Shown here in pieces: positions 52,964-55,122 of a stretch of DNA of 55,122 bases. Numbering within the stretch: position 1 is the stretch's first letter; each line of letters opens with the position of its first letter. Source of the DNA: an uncultured Gammaproteobacteria bacterium (GTDB lineage Bacteria; Pseudomonadota; Gammaproteobacteria; Arenicellales; CAJQKF01). Below the pieces are notes generated by a model. The model had not been told where the DNA came from. It did no database searches and was given only the letters and a program-made list of their open reading frames with translations. The stretch is from NCBI GenBank assembly GCA_905478855.1, contig CAJQKF010000035.1:1-55122 (forward strand). The letters are read 5' to 3'. Made by a program: the position numbers and the translations under genes.

Positions 52964-54364
52964 ATGAACAGCAGAATAGCCACAGATATCGGCAATATAA
53001 TTGGCGATAAAAATATTATCGTACCCAATACCGATAACAATGATTTCACGATTGATCGCAGACAAAAAAGGCAAAGTTTCCCAGCATTGATAGCTAGCCC
53101 AGATAACACTGCGGATTTATCCAAACTGTTGACATATTGTTACAAAAATAAGTTTCGTGTTGTACCTCAGGGCGGGAATACTGGACTCGTCGGTGGAACA
53201 TTGGCTGCATCAAATGAGATAATCATTTCTACACGCCGACTGAATAAAATACGCGCTATACATAAACTCGATTACAGCATGATTGTGGAAAGCGGTTGTA
53301 TACTCGCAGATGTTCAAGCTCAAGCTAATCGAAATGATCGATTTTTCCCAGTTAGTTTAGGTGCTGAAGGGAGTTGCACAATAGGCGGAATCATTTCAAC
53401 AAATGCAGGTGGAATAAATGTACTGCGTTATGGAAATACACGGCAAAATATTCACGGTATAGAAGTCGTATTGGCAGACGGAACAATCATCCATTCACTT
53501 AATCGTTTAGGCAAGGACAATACCGGTTACGACTTGAAGCAATTATTCATCGGAGCCGAAGGAACATTGGGTATTGTTTCGGCAGCTGCACTAAAGCTTA
53601 GCCCTGCGCCTCTATCAACCGTATCCGTTCTATGCGGTTTTTCGCGCATTGAACAGTCTCTAGAATTATTGGAGCTTGCGCAACTCTACAGTTCCAACCA
53701 ATTGACAAGTTTCGAACTTATTTCTAGCGTCGCAATGGACAATACACTAAAGCATACACCGAGCATTTCCCGGGTGATTCCTGCCTGCTCCTGGTATGCG
53801 CTATGCCAGTTTTCAACGTCGTCGCCTGTAATAGATGTTAGCTCCCTAGCCGAAAATTTTCTCGAGACAGCAGCAGATAAACAACTCATCAAAGATGCGG
53901 TTTTATCAAGAAGCATTAGTCAGGAAAACGGGCTTTGGAAAATACGCGAAGCTCTGGTTACTGCACAACGGCTAGAGGGAGAAAGTATTAAGCATGATAT
54001 TGCGGTACCAATTAGTAAGGTTCCAGAATTGGTTAGAACTGTTGACAGGGAAGTAAAGAAAATCATGCCCAGTATTCGCCCCTACCCTTTTGGGCATTTA
54101 GGTGATGGGAATATCCATTATAATTTTTCACAACCTACCGACATGGATGCGATAACATTCAGAGCTAAGGAGAGTGCCATTCACAACGTCGTGTATAACA
54201 TCGTCGATAAACTCGATGGTACCATCAGCGCCGAACATGGCATTGGGACGGACAAGAAAGCGTTACTTGCACAATATAAATCCACTGCAGATCTCGACTT
54301 AATGCGCGCCATTCGCCGTGTTTTTGATCCTCACAGCCAGCTGCAAGTAGGAAAATTGGTTTAA
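52964..54364 (+). CDS. GlcD/D2HGDH-like FAD-linked 2-hydroxyacid dehydrogenase
   Basis: A 466-aa FAD-linked oxidase. It has the FAD-binding PQGGNTGLVGG and the C-terminal GHLGDGNIHYN and SAEHGIGTDKK motifs of the GlcD/D-lactate/D-2-hydroxyglutarate dehydrogenase group. It oxidises a D-2-hydroxyacid to the oxo acid; the particular substrate (glycolate, D-lactate, D-2-hydroxyglutarate) cannot be decided. It is divergent from the AOR operon across 136 bases and is followed after 35 bases by the damaged kinase gene. Confidence 0.88.
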   Translation: MNSRIATDIGNIIGDKNIIVPNTDNNDFTIDRRQKRQSFPALIASPDNTADLSKLLTYCYKNKFRVVPQGGNTGLVGGTLAASNEIIISTRRLNKIRAIHKLDYSMIVESGCILADVQAQANRNDRFFPVSLGAEGSCTIGGIISTNAGGINVLRYGNTRQNIHGIEVVLADGTIIHSLNRLGKDNTGYDLKQLFIGAEGTLGIVSAAALKLSPAPLSTVSVLCGFSRIEQSLELLELAQLYSSNQLTSFELISSVAMDNTLKHTPSISRVIPACSWYALCQFSTSSPVIDVSSLAENFLETAADKQLIKDAVLSRSISQENGLWKIREALVTAQRLEGESIKHDIAVPISKVPELVRTVDREVKKIMPSIRPYPFGHLGDGNIHYNFSQPTDMDAITFRAKESAIHNVVYNIVDKLDGTISAEHGIGTDKKALLAQYKSTADLDLMRAIRRVFDPHSQLQVGKLV

Positions 54365-54399
54365 TTTACACATCAACTATTTTATGCCCGCCATACTAA

Positions 54400-55101
54400 A
54401 TGACTAACGACGCTACTAAGACAACCTCAACAGACCGGTTTTCATTAATTAACAAATTTTTGAGTGAATTGTTACCGAATCATCAAGATTTAATTCCGCT
54501 GGATCAAGATGCATCGTTCCGACGCTATTTTAGGGTCCATGATTCGGATCGTACATTCATCTTAATGGATGCTCCACCAGATACCGAAAGCGTGGCAGAT
54601 TTTATTAAAGTTGATTTACATCTAGCCAGCATTGGATTACGTGTTCCGGAAATAATTTATCAGGATATAGAAAATGGAATATTGCTGCTAGAAGATTTAG
54701 GTAACAACACTTTCACTCGACTACTTAATAGTGGAGAGAATGAGGAAGACCTCTACGTCCACGCTATTGAGTCACTGCTTACACTGCATCAACGTTGTGC
54801 TTCGACCAATATCGATGTTCCAGTTTATGATCAAACACTACTTCTTAAAGAAGCATCCCTTTTAACCGATTGGTTATATCCATTACTGCATGGCAATAAT
54901 CTAACTTCAGCTCAAATTCAACACTATCGAAACATATGGATAGATATATTTGAAACGTTGCCTACTCAACAAAGCGCCTTAGTTTTACGAGATTTTCATG
55001 TAGACAATTTGCTATTGGTAAACTCGAAAATTGGAACTGAATGCGCACTCCTCGATTTTCAGGATGCATGTTTTTGGGCTGTGAGAGTAACGTACCAATG
55101 A
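54400..55101 (+). pseudogene. AmgK-like phosphotransferase, 3' end disrupted
   Basis: The 233-aa product begins like AmgK, the anomeric N-acetylmuramate/N-acetylglucosamine kinase (APH fold): LDQDASFRRYFRV, LLLEDLGNNTF, then catalytic LRDFHVDNLL and DFQDA, which ends at 55068. In family members DFQDA is followed by a YDL-containing helix and about 100 more residues. Here it runs into CFWAVRVTYQ and a stop at 55099-55101, and no reading frame in the remaining sequence restores the family. A frameshift, rearrangement or assembly junction at about 55069 explains this. The window ends 21 bases later, so I cannot tell which. Confidence 0.7.
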
Positions 55102-55122
55102 TTGAAATCGTGCTGATTGGTT

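Noticed and set aside
1-55122. CRISPR arrays, tRNA and rRNA genes, insertion sequences, phage genes
   Set aside because: No regularly spaced repeats, no cloverleaf-like folds in the longer gaps, and no transposase, integrase or capsid-like proteins were seen.

Overview
The window looks like chromosomal DNA of a gammaproteobacterium with moderately AT-rich coding sequence. The case rests on gene families rather than any marker RNA: proteobacterial-type gshA, djlA, dusA, uup, ccmAB, a one-polypeptide gcvP and an AapJQMP amino-acid ABC transporter. There is no rRNA, tRNA, CRISPR array, transposase, integrase or phage gene. Nearly all of it is compact metabolic gene space, consistent with a free-living heterotroph that uses amines, amino acids, purines and aromatic acids. 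I cannot name a genus.

Layout. 1-1144: 5' part of a class I/II aminotransferase (-), cut by the window edge. 1461-4310: large membrane protein with a degenerate kinase-like domain, TPR-like duplications and Sel1 repeats, behind a 316-base region holding a 16-bp perfect hairpin and a Fur-like site. 4435-12002: housekeeping block (folD, ccmAB, djlA, ilvD, an AsmA-family gene, dusA). 12203-17821: phenylacetyl-CoA epoxidase operon paaABCDE plus paaZ. 17848-22942: yjbQ, gshA, argE, uup. 23067-25897: an unrecognised 306-aa protein converging on a YbdK-type carboxylate-amine ligase and N-formylglutamate amidohydrolase-like pair. 25980-28751: EamA transporter, type II asparaginase, LysR regulator. 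28844-34261: gcvT-gcvH-gcvP-lipA. 34339-35493: TPR protein. 35905-40142: aapJQMP, closed by a strong terminator. 40222-43201: sufE-like gene and a dimethylglycine/sarcosine dehydrogenase-like flavoprotein. 43214-49809: minus-strand purine (allantoin) catabolism run with permease, allantoicase, ureidoglycolate lyase, PuuE-type allantoinase, a degenerate 2'-5' RNA ligase, a haloacid dehalogenase and a class III CoA-transferase. 50287-52827: polyferredoxin, aldehyde:ferredoxin oxidoreductase and MoaD-like protein. 52964-55101: GlcD-like flavoprotein and a sugar-kinase gene whose 3' end is abnormal.

How the genes fit together. One-carbon and glycine metabolism is the recurring theme. The flavoprotein at 40742 probably demethylates N-methylglycines onto tetrahydrofolate, gcvTHP splits glycine onto tetrahydrofolate, lipA lipoylates GcvH, and folD interconverts the folate products. 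Purine genes take allantoin to glyoxylate plus urea, but urate oxidation steps are absent here. The paa operon opens the ring of phenylacetyl-CoA, but the ligase and beta-oxidation partners are absent. The Aap system imports amino acids that asparaginase, argE and the glycine genes can use.

The items most worth a second look are the pseudokinase-TPR-Sel1 protein with its structured leader, the YbdK/amidohydrolase/306-aa neighbourhood, the ferredoxin-AOR-MoaD operon lacking an NADH subunit, the 2H-phosphoesterase homologue that has lost both catalytic histidines, a 14-base motif shared by two purine-gene leaders, and the broken kinase gene at the right edge.
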